A stretch of DNA of 64,000 nucleotides from Hyperoplus lanceolatus (GCA_026929865.2 CM049406.2:23050501-23114500), one strand, 5' to 3'. Positions 44,333 through 56,290 are shown, numbered from the stretch's first letter. Made by a program: numbers and translations. Notes: generated by a model from the sequence alone, not told the origin.

Positions 44333-45225
44333 TAATCAGAATCAGAATCAGAAAGGATTTTATTGCCAAGCAGGGTTTTACACCAACAAGGAATTTGTCT
44401 TGGTGAATAAGGTGCATACAGTTAGACAATAAACAATGAACGAACAGTGACTGTAATATATACAATATAACACAATATATAAACAAGTGATAAGTTAAAA
44501 TAGTATAAAATAGAATAAAAACTAAGGTAAATATACTTAAAAATGTGTAAACATTTTAAACGGATTGAGTCAGTGTCAGTGGCAGTCAGTGGGTGAGGCG
44601 GTCTCTGGACCTGTTAAGGATCCCCACTGAAGAGGGGAAGAAACTGTTCAAGTGGCGGGAGGTTTTGGTCCTGATGGACCGCAGCCTCCTGCCCGAGGGG
44701 AGAGTCTCATAAAGTCTGTGACCAGGATGGGACGGGTCGGCCATAATCCTGCCTGCCCGCCTCAAAGCCCTGGAGCTGTGCAGGTCCTGGAGGGATGGAA
44801 GGTGGCAGCCAATCACCTTCTCAGCAGAGCGTATGATGCGCTGCAGTCTGCTCCTGTCCTTAGCCGTAGCTGCAGTGTACCAGACAGGGATGGATGAGGT
44901 GAGGATAGACTCAATGATGGCAGTGTAGAAGTGCACCATCATAGTCTTTGGCAGGTTGTATTTCTTCAGCTGGCGCAGGAAGAACATCCTCTGCTGGCCT
45001 TTTTTGGTAAGGGACCTGATGTTCAGCTCCCATTTTAGGTCCTGGCTGATGATGGTGCCCAGGAAGCGGCAAGACTCCAGAGTCGACTGGGGAGCCAGAC
45101 AGGATGATGGGGGCGGGTGGGGCCGGGTTCTTCCTGTAATCCACAATTATCTCCACTGTTTTTAAAGCGTTAAGCTCCAGGTTGTTCTGGCTGCACCAAG
45201 TCAGGGCCACTTGCTTCTGTTTCAT
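44333..45225 (-). mobile_element. Rex1/CR1-like LINE, 5'-truncated
   Basis: Minus-strand LINE 3' end. The tail at about 44333-44352 is a (GATTCT)n type repeat, typical of Rex1-like elements, preceded by TTGGTGTAAAACCCTGCTTG. The coding remnant covers the end of the reverse transcriptase and the C-terminal region. The 5' boundary is at about 45225, where similarity ends. No target duplication was identified. Confidence 0.78.
44586..45225 (-). pseudogene. Rex1/CR1-like reverse transcriptase C-terminal fragment
   Basis: Two overlapping frames: 45225-44911 (WCSQNNLELNALKTVEIIVD, YRKNP) and 45146-44586 (FLGTIISQDLKWELNI, QQRMFFLRQLKKYNLP, YTAIIESILTSSIPVWYTA, RLQRIIRSAEKVIGCHLPSL). Together they cover the RT thumb and C-terminal region of a CR1/Rex1-type LINE. 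A frameshift near 45090-45130 separates them. The catalytic palm motif is absent because of 5' truncation. Confidence 0.8.
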
Positions 45226-45765
45226 GCAATAATAATTTCATTTCAAGGTTCAAGAGTCAAAGATTCCAAGTGTTTATTGTCATATGCACAATAAGAAACT
45301 TGTTCTCAGGCATACAATGAAATTCTTCCTTTGTTTTCCACAGACTGAATGCCAAGAAAGAAACATGAAAATGTGCAACATACAAGTAAAATAGAAAAAA
45401 GCAGCAACAATACAGAATATACAATTTATATGAAAATATGCAATATACAAGGCAAATAGAAGAGCAGCAACTAGGTAAAACAACAAATTTGAGTTAAAAT
45501 AAACTAAAATGGAATTGTGCAAATCCAAGAAAGTGTGCTGTTGTGCATAACCAAAATGTAAAAATGTTAACAGTGGTGGCAGTCCAGAGCCCTGTTTCAG
45601 GTAGCAGGTTTTACAAACTCTGGGTTTAATCCTGCGCAACTCTGGGTTTTTGGTTTCAGAACAGTGGATCAGCGTCGGGTCAATCAACTCTGAGCGTGTA
45701 CACTCTGGGTTGATCGCGTGTGTAAAAGCCATCGTCAATGGATCGCTGATAACAAGATTCACCAT
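45226..45765. other. Repeat fragments in intron 2
   Basis: About 45260-45560 starts with CAAGTGTTTATTGTCATATG, a LINE 3'-end-like phrase seen in fish. About 45585-45765 (CCCTGTTTCAGGTAGCAGGT, repeated AACTCTGGGTT) looks like the end of a DNA transposon, into which the next hAT element is inserted. No gene is seen; a 190-codon minus frame spans unrelated repeats. Confidence 0.45.
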
Positions 45766-48408
45766 CAGGGCTGGACTGGCCATCGGGCGTACCGGCATTT
45801 GCCCGGTGGGCCGGCAGGGATTTTGTGACTCGGCCCGTCCCGGCCAAGTCACACAGCCGAGGGCCCTTCCCTCTCGGGGGTGCCTTGGACATATAATTGT
45901 GCGTGCAGGCTGTCAACTTCACCTGAAAGTGAAATAAAACTTTGTCCCAGGCCATTACTCATTATGATTGGTTCTAGGCTGGGCCTGGCCCAATCACACA
46001 CACAGCAGAGGGCCGCCCATTCAGAGGCTGCATTGAATTGTATTATCATGCATTCAACTTCTACTCGGTAATTATGAGCATCTGACGATGGTCAGTTACG
46101 TTCAGGGCCGTCGGACTGCGGACAGGCTTGGGGGGCCCAAGGCAGAGGGGGGCTGCACCCAAAAAAAATAAAAACATTTTTTTTTTTTTTTTTACTGGCT
46201 CAATATAGGCCCCTGATCTTTGAAGGCCCAGAAAAACATTATTTAGGGAAAGAAAGATTTCATGGGCCTTTCATTCGTCAGTACATTTTTGTTATTTTTT
46301 AAATAACATTGTTCAGGGCTACGAAGATCAGGGGCCTATATTGGGCCATTAAAAAATACAAACGAAGGAAATAAATTCCCGAAGCTGACAGGATTTTTTT
46401 AAACATGTACATTTCTTCTTTCTGCTTTTTGGTCATTCTGTGTCTATAAATTATTCCAGCAAATAGTACTAAATAGCTTACATAGGAAACAGTTGATTAG
46501 TTAGCCTTAGTTTTCTCCTCAAAGTGCACCAGATTGATGAATTTTACTTTAACATTTGAAAAAAAATCTTCCGGGGGCCCCCCTAGAAGGTCGAGGGTCC
46601 ACGACACAGTCTCCCAAATTCCTGTGAGAAACACTGTGTGCGTGTATGTTTATTAAGATTCATTAGACCAGGGGTTGTGTTTCAGTACGCGTAATGATTT
46701 GGGGCCGGTTTCCCAAAGCCTTCGTAGAGTCTTCTTAACGCTACGTCATTCGTAACCCCTACGTAGAGTTCCTACTTAACGTTTCGCCTGTTTCCCGAAA
46801 CGTTCTTTGCTACGAATCTCTTTCGTACGTCATACGTTGGTAAGGTTGGTCTGGAGCGCCCGCAGAGCCTTCTTAGCTCTACCGTAGGGATGTTTCAGCT
46901 CTCACTTGTGTCATTTAACTAATAAATCTGACTGTATTTCATATCAAACGGACACAGCGATGACTGTATTAAATGACAAACTGTTAAAAACGATGACTGT
47001 ATAGCGTACATATCACATTTAAAGTAAGCTATATATTTTAGCAGAATACCATTCACTCTGATTCACAAAGTGTTCAAACTATATGAACAAGTACATAGTC
47101 ATCTAACTGACTTGACAATCAGCATTAACTGATTGGATGCGATGTCCGTCAATATGAAAATACTTTATAAGGCCTACGTGATACACTAGGCTATAACCTA
47201 CTGTCAGATCGTTTTTATCAGTTTGATATTTAATAGCCATCGCTGTGTCCCTTTGATATGAAATACAGTCAGATGTGTAAATTTAATGACAAGTGAAGTC
47301 CCTGCGATCGCTGTGGCATCGCCAGAGATAGGCTACTACAGACCCCCACATATCCTTCCGTAAGCACCATGCGTAAAACGGACACGAGTGACATCCCTGT
47401 TGCGCATGGAACTGCCACAAGTCATTCATGAAGAAAATAATTGCTGGAAACAATCTTAATCTCCTCCGCTGTTTCTATATTTTTCTATAGCCTAGGCTAC
47501 CTTTTTTAAATCAGTATAGGCTATGGTAGTACGTTCGACCAAGGTTAACACTAGAACCATCGCACTGCGGAGCTGTCAGCTGAGCCGGCTGACAGCTCCG
47601 CAGAGCCGGCTCAGCTGACAGCAGAGTGCGTCGGATTCGCCGTCTCAAAACATGTAAACGTGTGAAAACATTAATGAATAATCAATTAAAGCTTACCTTA
47701 AAATAAGTGTGCCATGTTACTGTTTATTGTAATTAGGATTTTAGCTCATTTGGACGCTGTTTGGGCCGTCTGTTTTTATTGATATAGGCTATTGGCGATA
47801 TTATATCTACTTTCAGTTTCCTTACTGACCCACCACGAAACGTGATTATTGTTCTTAAAGATACTTAGATTATAAAGCAAGAGGTGTTAAATAAATGTTT
47901 TGGCTTAGAAGGATTTCTAGTAATCTTTTATTCGCAAAGACTTGTCATGCAGCTTCGCATGAAATAAGCAGGAAATGGAAAATCGAACTCTGAGCAATCG
48001 ATTTCAGCAGTGTACGTACGACGTAAGGAGTGTTTCTCCTAAGAGACCGTTCGGGAACCACGACTACAGAGGTAAACAACTTTGGTAAGTCATAACGTAG
48101 GAGTCTTCGTAGCTCGCTAAGAGATGACGTTATCGGGAAACCGGCCCTTGGTCATTCATCAATAGAAACATTGTGTTGTTATCTGGCTCAGAGAGGGACC
48201 AGTCACTCATACGTTTTGGACTATAGACAAACATAGCTTTTACATGTTTGTATTGTAAGACCGCCTCTCAGAGGGCCCATCAGGACTTCCTGTATAGGGG
48301 CCCAGAATTTGGAGCAACGCCCCTGCCTCCACATATCGTATAAATAATCACGGTGGGCTGCCATGGCCATAAATGCCAGGGCCGATTTTTTGTCCCAGTC
48401 CAGCCCTG
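45766..48408. mobile_element. hAT element with 8-bp TSD and nested insertion
   Basis: Ends CAGGGCTGGACTGG (45766) and CCAGTCCAGCCCTG (48408) with target duplication ttcaccat on both sides (45758-45765 and 48409-48416). The interior about 46300-46640 matches the hAT element at 10240-11898. A second hAT-type end (CAGGGCCGTCGGACTG, 46106) lies inside with no clear partner. A separate inverted-repeat element is nested at 46702-48147. No transposase frame remains. Confidence 0.9.
46702..48147. mobile_element. Nested element with GGGCCGGTTTCCC inverted ends
   Basis: Left GGGCCGGTTTCCC, right GGGAAACCGGCCC. The corresponding uninterrupted sequence exists at about 11809-11827 in the hAT copy at 10240 (AATGATTTGGTCATTAATC), showing insertion within TTTGG and a short TTG or TTGG duplication. 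The 1.45-kb interior is non-coding. It includes a GC-rich local inverted repeat near 47570-47625 (GAGCTGTCAGCTGAGCCGGC with GCCGGCTCAGCTGACAGC). A 3-bp duplication would fit a PIF/Harbinger-type element, but the family is not certain. Confidence 0.75.
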
Positions 48409-48416
48409 TTCACCAT

Positions 48417-48947
48417 GGAAACAGAAGAAACAAATGCTTGATTGTTTTTGTCCAAAAAGTGTCATGGCTTTAAGTTATCTCATTTAGTTGTAATCGCACC
48501 TAGCACATGCCCCTTAGTTATGTGCAAATTCCCATCACACTCACTCCAGTCCAAAGTGGCTTTATTTCTTGTTCAAGGGTGTCATTTTTGTGTCAGCATT
48601 GTAATAAAAAAAACTCAATTTTTTAAAGGCCTCTTCAGGGAGGAAACTATTCGCATTTTCAACCAATTTAATTTTTTCCAATCAGGTGTTCAGAGATATT
48701 TTCTGAACCAATTTCATACTTGTAGTCCATCACTTATGGGTAAATGGATGGTCCACTATCACACACAGACCAAATAAACATATACTTTTCCCTCCTTGTT
48801 TTCACACTTTTCTGCATCTTTCAAAACTGTCTCAGTCGTCGCAGGCTGACTGAAAAATAAGACTAGATATGTTTAGAATGTGCAAACATTGAGCAGAAAG
48901 GAGATTCAGGCAATCTGCCGTGCGTTTTAGGGATGATGATGATGACA
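48417..48947. other. Intron 2 sequence, unassigned
   Basis: It starts as the continuation of the repeat interrupted by the preceding hAT element. No gene is seen. Confidence 0.4.
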
Positions 48948-48955
48948 GGTTGGAT

Positions 48956-50411
48956 CAGGCCCGGTTCTAGACAGTTAGATTTGGGTGGGCCTGTAGAAAT
49001 TTTAGGTGGGCACACTGGGCAGAGAGACCGAAGATGCGAGCGCGCAGAGCGCGCAAGCCGAAATTTTTAGCCCTTGTAAGATCTCTGCGTCTGCTTTTTG
49101 GCACATTTACTGTGAATTGTGTAGAACACAATATGCAAATACACTTTGAGTGTTGCTGTGTGGGAGATTTGATTCTTGCATGTTTTTTTCCCCAAATGTT
49201 TATGAATAACATATAATATACATTATATACAACATAATGTATCTTTTTTTTAATTGTAGGCAGCCTGAGCTGATAGAAGAGAAAGCTTTGGGACTGGGCA
49301 ACCTGGATGGTGGTAGTCTGGTAGTCCAGAGCTATATACTATACACACCACTTTCCACTATTGCCTCTGATGTCCAAATGGGTGAAAATAGTAGCCAGCC
49401 AAGGTCACAACCCTGCTAGGGGGGTCCGGGGGGCTCCCCCTGGAGATTTTTTTTTACCTTTTTAAAGTGAAATGCATGAATCTGGTGCACTTTGAGAGGA
49501 AAATTAAGAGGCTAAATCTGAGGAATTTTGTGTGAACAAATAATTTGGAGACACTGGGTCGGATGAATTAGAAGCTATTGAAGAAAGACACATGGATTTT
49601 CCATAGAAATATAAATTAGAAATAAAATATTATGCAGGATCCTCTAGGATGGGCTTGGAGCTCTTTTTCTTTTATGGGACATATTTTTCTGTAATATAAT
49701 GAATTAATTTAAATGCAGTGAGAGGAACGAAGCAGAAGAACTCTGTTGTCCAGTTATCTTTTTTTCCACAGACGAGGCTGAAATAGGCTATAGACTATAG
49801 GCCTACACAGTGCATGGGCAACTGAGGGCAGCCCCATTTTCAAATATTTTTAAATAAACTCAATACACACTGTGCATGCCATGGACTTGAACGTGACATG
49901 ATCAGTTAACCTCGGATTATCTCCCAGATGAACTGATTCAATTATTAAGATATTAAGTATCTACCAAAACATTGTATTCCTTTTATTGCATGATAATTTA
50001 CATTCACATACTATGATGTTGATATCAAACACACAAACTAAAAAAAAAAAAAAAAAAATTGGGGGGGCCACCCTGGCAGTCGGGACCCTAAGCAACCACT
50101 CATTTCGCTTATGCCTCGGGCCGGCGCTGCTGACCAGTGACCACTATAAGCGGGTGGAGGCAGACTGTCCTGCCCACCCAATAATACAATTAGAAGCAAT
50201 GCATGGTAATGGTATATTCTTTAGTATTAATTAATTGTCTGAATTTTATTTGACGTTTTCTTGGACAGCGAATGAACAGGTCCATCCGATAGTGGGTCTG
50301 GACTGCACCTAAAAAAAAAATAATTATTATTTAATTTTTTATGATTGGGTGGGCACAGCCCACATTTGGGTGGGTACGGCCCACCCTGGCCCCTGGCTAC
50401 CGCCGGCCCTG
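48956..50411. mobile_element. hAT element with 8-bp TSD
   Basis: Ends CAGGCCCGGTTCTAG (48956) and CGCCGGCCCTG (50411), flanked by ggttggat (48948-48955 and 50412-50419). Around 49430-49560 it shares, in reverse orientation, the AGTGCACCAGATTGATG-type block of the other hAT copies. The phrase GGTGGGC recurs near both ends. No transposase frame is seen. Confidence 0.88.
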
Positions 50412-50832
50412 GGTTGGATGGTCAGGGTGAGGCTCAGTGCAGGGCAGGCGTGGCTGCACGGAGAGATTGAGCAGCCCTGTCCCAACACTTGCCAAGTCAA
50501 ACAAGATTACAATTTGAGTAGGGAGCAAAAAATCTTGGACCAAGTAAATATTTCTCTATATGCTTTCTCTGGCTCCACCTTTTTTTCTCTATGCTGCCAT
50601 TTCAACGTCTTCCCACACTTTGCCACACATCTTCCTGAATTGTCTGCATTAAAATGAGTGCCTTTTGTGTATATAAATAAAAACATATGCTGTTTCAAAA
50701 AAATACATATACAGAGAAAGTCACCATGCCAGTACAAAAATCTCTGGACATGAGGACAGCTCAAAACATTCAATTTAAATGCAAATAACTGTCCTGTGTG
50801 GTTATTAGGTTTATGAGTGTTGCAGTACATTT

Positions 50833-51665
50833 GGTCTCATCTGACTATGCATGGCTTTTGGCAAGGATTGGAGGAAGGTGCTCTGTGCAGATGAGATCAA
50901 AATTGAAGTTGTTGGCCTTAATGCAAAATGCAATGTGTGGTGGAAAACTAACACTGCACATCAACCTATACACACCATCCCACCATGAAACATGGTGGTG
51001 GCAGCATCATGCTATGGGGATGCTTTTCTTCAGCAGGTAGAGGGAAGCTGCTTAGAGTTGATGGGAAGATGGATGGAGCCAAATACAGGGCATAAAACCT
51101 GTTAGAGTCTGCAAAAGACTTGAGACTGGGTGTAGGTTCACCTTCCAGAAGGACAACTACCCTAAACATACAGCCAGATTTACAATGGTATGGTTTAAAT
51201 CAAAGCATTGGCATGTGTTTGAATGGCCCAGTCAAAGTCCAGACCTAAAAACAATTGAGAATATTGAGAAAGACTTGAAAATTGCTGTTGACAGATGCTC
51301 TCTTATGCTCAATCTGTAGTTCAAGCTATTTTGCAAAGAAGAATGGGCAATAAATATCAGTCTGTAGATGTGCAAAGCTGGTAGAGAAATACTCCAATAG
51401 ATTTGCAGCTGTAATTGCAGCGATAGGTGGTTCTACAAAGCATTGACTCAGGGGGCTGAATACTTTTGCACGACACACTTTCCAGTTTTTTTATTTATAA
51501 AAAAAAAAGTAAAACCACGTTTCATTTTCATTCCACTTCACAATGTTGCGCCACTTTGTGTTGGTGTATCACATAAAATCCAAATAAAATAAATGTACGT
51601 ATGTGGTTGTAACATGACAAAATGTGGAACATTTCAAAGGGTATGAATACTTTTACAAGCCACTG
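50833..51665 (+). mobile_element. Tc1-like 3' half, single copy
   Basis: Same family as the fold-back element at 3268-4636. It runs from the middle of the transposase (CATGGCTTTTGGCAAGGATT) to the terminus (GGTATGAATACTTTTACAAG, then CCACTG) at 51665 next to TA. Coding remnants ([19 protein letters not shown] on the plus strand) contain frameshifts and stops. The 5' half is missing. It shows what one unfolded arm of the fold-back copy looks like. Confidence 0.85.
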
Positions 51666-51667
51666 TA

Positions 51668-52383
51668 TCAGAGCCTGTCTTACTCTGATGTTCTCTGCAG
51701 AGGTAGAATGTGACAAGAGGTCCTACATAGTGACAGCTGCCCTTTATTTTGCCTGATTTTATTACATTTTAATGCATTGTCTGACGGTGTTGACAAACTT
51801 AGAAACCTTATAAAACATGAATGTGTTGTAGAAAAACAATTTTCTATTTATATGGGAGATTATTAAGTGTTGCTTTTGATAACATAAAAAGTGTCATATA
51901 TTTGACATAATAAATATATGACAAAATATATCCCCTTAAATTATACATTTAAATTTAAGAGGATAATTGTGTTCCAGACATTATATTATCAATCCCTAAT
52001 AACATCTACAATTTTAAATATTTTTATTTTTAAACATAACAGCAGTTACCATTGCAAGATGGTCTTTTGTCCCGCTTCTCAATAATCACTGATATTTGCT
52101 TTCCTGCGGCTAAATTGTGCAAATCAGTACCACTTGTTTCTCTGCTTCATTAATGCTTGGAGAGAAATTAAAGTACTAAATATCTGCTACATAGAGCATG
52201 CCAATGAGCTGACATTTGTATTCAGTCTGCCTCTTCAGTCACTTTTGTATTCAAAACTGAAAATTGAAGTACAAACAAAGGCAGCAAGCTCTTTAGAAGT
52301 GGTCTCAAAAAGTCTTTCTCGATTTCTAACATTAAACTCTCCCTCCCTCATGTTTTTTCATCTGCTTCCTCTCTGTGTCTCAG
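51668..52383. other. End of intron 2
   Basis: Unassigned AT-rich intron. It ends in a pyrimidine-rich acceptor (CTTCCTCTCTGTGTCTCAG) for exon 3. Confidence 0.6.
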
Positions 52384-52599
52384 TTTGATGTCAGGTCTAG
52401 CTGCCCTGGATGCCAAGTGCTCCAGCCGCCTGGGCATCATGACCATCTCCTACTACCTTTGGACCACCTTCGTTGCCGTGGTAGTGGGCATCCTCATGGT
52501 CTACATCATCCACCCGGGCGGAGCCGCTCAGAAGGAGGGCAACGAGGAAAACGCCAAGCCAATGACCAGCTCTGCTGATGCTCTGCTGGATCTCATTCG
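52384..52599 (+). CDS. slc1a7: slc1a7 exon 3: rest of TM2, TM3, start of extracellular region
   Basis: 216-base exon continuing the exon 2 frame. Codon 74 is completed to serine, then residues 75-145 follow: LMSGLAALDAKCSSRLGIMT (end of TM2 and cytoplasmic loop), TM3 at about residues 94-116 (YYLWTTFVAVVVGILMVYII), then HPGGAAQKEG and the loop to SSADALLDLI. The final CG plus the next exon would give the family arginine of LDLIRN. The LAALDAK(C/T)SSRLG and SSADALLDLIR blocks favour EAAT5 over EAAT1-4, which read differently in this loop. The donor is CG|GTAAGA. No frameshift or stop is seen. The following exons (scaffold and transport-core helices) are not in the remaining 11.4 kb. Confidence 0.93.
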
Positions 52600-52661
52600 G
52601 TAAGAGACGGCCACCTTTCCCCTGTTACACTGCACAGTATTGCTTAGCTGAGTATAGCAAC

Positions 52662-54400
52662 TAGGGCTGCACAATATATCGAATTTTCATCGCGATGACG
52701 ATATTGGCTTCCCACGATGACGTGTACATGAATGTGCGATATTTTAAATGTGTGCTCAGCTGCGAAGCAAATCAATCACTCCCCAAACCACTCGCTGATC
52801 ATGTGCCTGTCCATGCTCCAACCTGGCAACCCCAGGTTCCCCGAGAGCTGTCAATCAAAGTCCAGTGGCTCCGCCCCCAAAGTGTGAACAATTTTCTGCC
52901 CACGTGCAAAGAAGCAAGCTGCTGCTTATCATCACGCGAGCGAGAGCAGATATTTGCGCTTGTGAAATCACATACATCCCCTTGTTAGTCTCTTTTTTTG
53001 TGTGGGGCCGGATTTATAACCCATTATTACGTGGGTAATATTACACTTCTTAGGTCTGTTATGTCCAGCAAGACAGACCGCTGTCAAGAGTATAATGTAT
53101 AGCGAACGGGTCACCTAAGGACCTACGTCATAGTTTTGATGTATAGACGTCCACAAACAGGGCTACTACTCGTTCAAAAAACATTGGAATACTTTTTCAA
53201 CACGAGCATGTATCAGGAGAGCAGGGAACACAGGAGTCATGGTTAATGTCCTACAGGACTCCAGTCAACACGACGTGAGTACGTTTGGCCGCATAGTGAC
53301 AGTTAGCCTATACAGTAACTTCAGGCTGCAGCCCGCCATGTAAATGTTCGGCAGTCATTTTCTCCGTGAATTGTGTTATTGATTTTGGGGGCTATTGCTT
53401 TGTTAGCTAGATGGAGCTCTTGTTAAATATGTTGGCCGATTACATTTACTGTTTGTACAGTGTGCGAGTCTTGAGCTTGAGTTGTGTTAGCAAAACAGTA
53501 GCTCTGTGGCTAACAGCTGAGCCTTCAGTCAGCTGAAGCATACAGTCTAGCTGGGCGAGTTGACTATTCCACCGTTGCTAGTTCGTATCCTTGGTAGTTC
53601 CTATTTACTGGCGTACTGAACTACGTTTTAATTACATAAGAACTTAGTGGGTTTGCAATGACTATTCCAGTTATTAGACAAGCTCTCAGGGTTGCTTATA
53701 ACTCCATACAGTCAGTGCCTCGGCGTACACACGACCTGAAGCGAAGATGAAACCTCGCGTTGCGAGTAAAGGCATGAGCGGTAGCAACAGTTAACTAACG
53801 TGTTGCTGAGTGTTACCTGCCACTTCCCGTCTCCGTCCTTCAAATTAAATTCCAACATAGTAGAGCCATATAGGTTGTGATTTATTTTGACAGGGCGCAG
53901 CTCATAATGTACTTATTTTAGTTATACATTGTGGGCACAATTTTATTTAGTTCAAAATCAAGTTTTATACACATCCATCATGCAGGTACAATAAATGGAG
54001 TAAAATATTTTATATTTTGCTTTTAGGAGATGCAATGAGGTCAGATGAGGAAACAAAGATGTGTTATTTAACAGAAATGTAGCACAAAGGAAAGTTAAAG
54101 CAGTGCTCTGATGATTTGATTTTGTGTAAAGTTTTGGTGCAATATTTTGATTTATATTTTCTTTGTGGAAATGCATTGACTTCAGGTAAATAATTATTAT
54201 ATTTATGCAAATATATGTATATTATCAGTAATATTGCATAGCCGATCACATGGATATGAAAACGCTGTTGTGTTTACGTGACAATCCAATAAAAATATTT
54301 TACTCACTAAAATTACTGAATAATCGTGGTAAAATATCGTGATATCAATATTGACCAAAATAATCGTGATAATCATTTTGGGCAATATCGTGCAGCCCTA
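52662..54400. mobile_element. TAGGGCTGCAC-type hAT element with 8-bp TSD
   Basis: Ends TAGGGCTGCACAATAT (52662) and ATATCGTGCAGCCCTA (54400), flanked by atagcaac (52654-52661 and 54401-54408). The subterminal regions carry ATCGCGATGACGATATTG and ATCGTGATAATCATTTTG, partly complementary. The 1739-bp interior has no transposase. It starts only about 60 bases after the exon 3 donor. Confidence 0.92.
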
Positions 54401-54408
54401 ATAGCAAC

Positions 54409-55158
54409 TCATCATCTGGATGCAAGGGGCATGAGTAACGTTCACAGAACCACCTTTTCACACTCACAAGATGTAAAAGTTAGTCAGATTTTTTACAAAT
54501 TCATATGATATCATTTAAAATAAAAAGAAAATGCATAAAAATATGGTCTCATTTCACTTCAAATTTGCAAATACAAGGAACAGATATGGACTACAGCATT
54601 TTTGAAAGCAGACAGAAGAAAGAAATTAATTCTAGACACTCAGAGTAAATATAATTGTAATTCAAAACACCTTCATTTGAAGGTGTTTCAAAACACGAAT
54701 GATATGTCAACGTCCTGCTCTGCGTGTTGTTTCATTTAGACTGAAGTGGTGAAATGGCTGAGGTAAGAACCCAAAGTTTCAAGCCTCGTGTACCACTCGG
54801 TTATTGCGCTAAGCTAATTAGCGCTGCTGAAGGTGTGTTTGAGGTGAACCTGGGTCTCGTCATGCAGTGGGAAACATGACGGTGAGGCCCGGGGAGCCAC
54901 TGTGTCAGTGTGAATGTCGGTCAGTGGGCTAAAGTCAACCAGAGAGCTGCTGAACTGCTGAACCCACCATACCAATATTGAAGTTTATGATGCTGTTTTA
55001 ACGCAAAAATAACTATTAAGAAAAACTTCATGAAAACTCTCCAAGATGTGTATTTAATCAAAAAATAATGTATGTTGAGTCGTCCAAAAGTTAGTGATAT
55101 TTTCATCCTCTGTGGATTTTGGTAGTGCTTTAAATATATTGTGATATAATTTAATATA
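54409..55158. other. Intron 3 sequence, unassigned
   Basis: No exon is seen. A short local repeat (AAAACACCTTCATTTGAAGG, TGTTTCAAAACAC) lies near 54665-54697. Confidence 0.4.
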
Positions 55159-55506
55159 CAGTCACGTGAAAAAGTTTGGGAACCCCTCTCAGCCGGCATT
55201 ATAATTGACTCTGCTTTTACACAAAAAAGATAAAAGTGGTATGTCTTTCATTTACCAGGAACAGTTAAGTACTGGGATGTTTTCCAAACAAAGATTTTTT
55301 GAAAAGCAGTATTTAGTTTTATGAAATTAAATAAAATGTGAAAAACTGGCTGTGCAAAAATATGGGAACCCTTGTGGTCTTGCTGATTTTAATGCATGTA
55401 ACAGCATGTAAAACTGAGGACTTTAAACACCAAATTGGTTGGATTATGTTGTTACGCCTTGAACCTCATATAAAGGTCTGTTTAATCATGATAAAAGGTA
55501 TTTTAG

Positions 55507-56081
55507 GTGCCTAAATGCAAGTTCCACTTCTCTTTGACTCTCTGCAGAAGTGAGACAGAATGCGATCATCAAAACAGCTCCCAAAAGATCTTACAAACAA
55601 AGATTATTCATTGTCATGGTTTAGCGGAAGGCTACAAGAAGCTTTCCCAAAGGTTTCAATTGTCAATTTCTACTGTAAGGAACGTTGTCAGGGAATGGAA
55701 GGACACAGGCACAGTTGCAGTTAAACCCAGGACTAGCAGACCAAGAAAAGTACAAGAGCGGCATATGCGGCGGATTGTGAGAATGGTTGCACACAACCCA
55801 AAGATCACCTCCAAAGACCTGCAAGAACATCTGGCTGCAGATTGTGTATCTGTACATGGTTCTACAATTCAGTGCAAATTGCACCAAAACATCTGTATGG
55901 CCGGGTGATGAGAAGGAAGCCCTTTCTGCGCCCACGCCACAGATACAGTTGCATGGAGTATGCAAAAGCTCATTTAGACAAGCCAGCTTCATATTGGAAG
56001 AAAATGCTTTGGACTGATGAGACAAAAATTAAGTTATTTGGTCTTTATAAAACGCAGATGTTTTGGTGCAAATTGCGCTGA
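55507..56081 (+). pseudogene. Tc1 transposase N-terminal half (left arm)
   Basis: The frame 55507-55908 gives KKLSQRFQLSISTVRNVVRE (helix-turn-helix), WKDTGTVAVKPRTSRPRK (the GRPR-like minor-groove linker) and RRIVRMVAHNPKITSKDLQE (second helix-turn-helix). After a frameshift near 55905, frame 55842-56081 continues with RRKPFLRPRHR, LDKPASYWKKMLWTDETKIK and LFGL, where TDE holds the first catalytic aspartate. The sequence then ends at the fold-back junction. The two remaining catalytic residues are missing. Confidence 0.83.
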
Positions 56082-56290
56082 ATTGTTGAACGATGTACAG
56101 ATACACAATCTGCAGCCAGATGTTCTTGCAGGCCTTTGGAGGTGATCTGTGGGTTGTGTGCAACCATTCTCACAATCCTCCACCAATGCCGCTCCTGTTT
56201 TTTTCTTGGTCTTCCATGCCTGGGTTTAACTGCCACTATGCCTGTGTCCTTCCATTTCCTGACAACGTTCCATACAGTCGAAATTGACAA
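56045..56290 (-). pseudogene. Tc1 transposase N-terminal part (right arm, inverted)
   Basis: Minus-strand 81-codon frame MSISTVWNVVRKWKDTGIVA, PRHGRPRKKQERH and RIVRMVAHNPQITSKGLQEH: the same two DNA-binding helix-turn-helix regions as in the left arm, with several substitutions. The frame is lost toward its 5' side. It is the inverted partner of 55507-55908. Confidence 0.82.

Noticed and set aside
45280-45852. 190-codon minus-strand frame
   Set aside because: It crosses the boundary of the hAT element at 45766 (through its target duplication) and two older repeat fragments, so it cannot be an ancestral gene.
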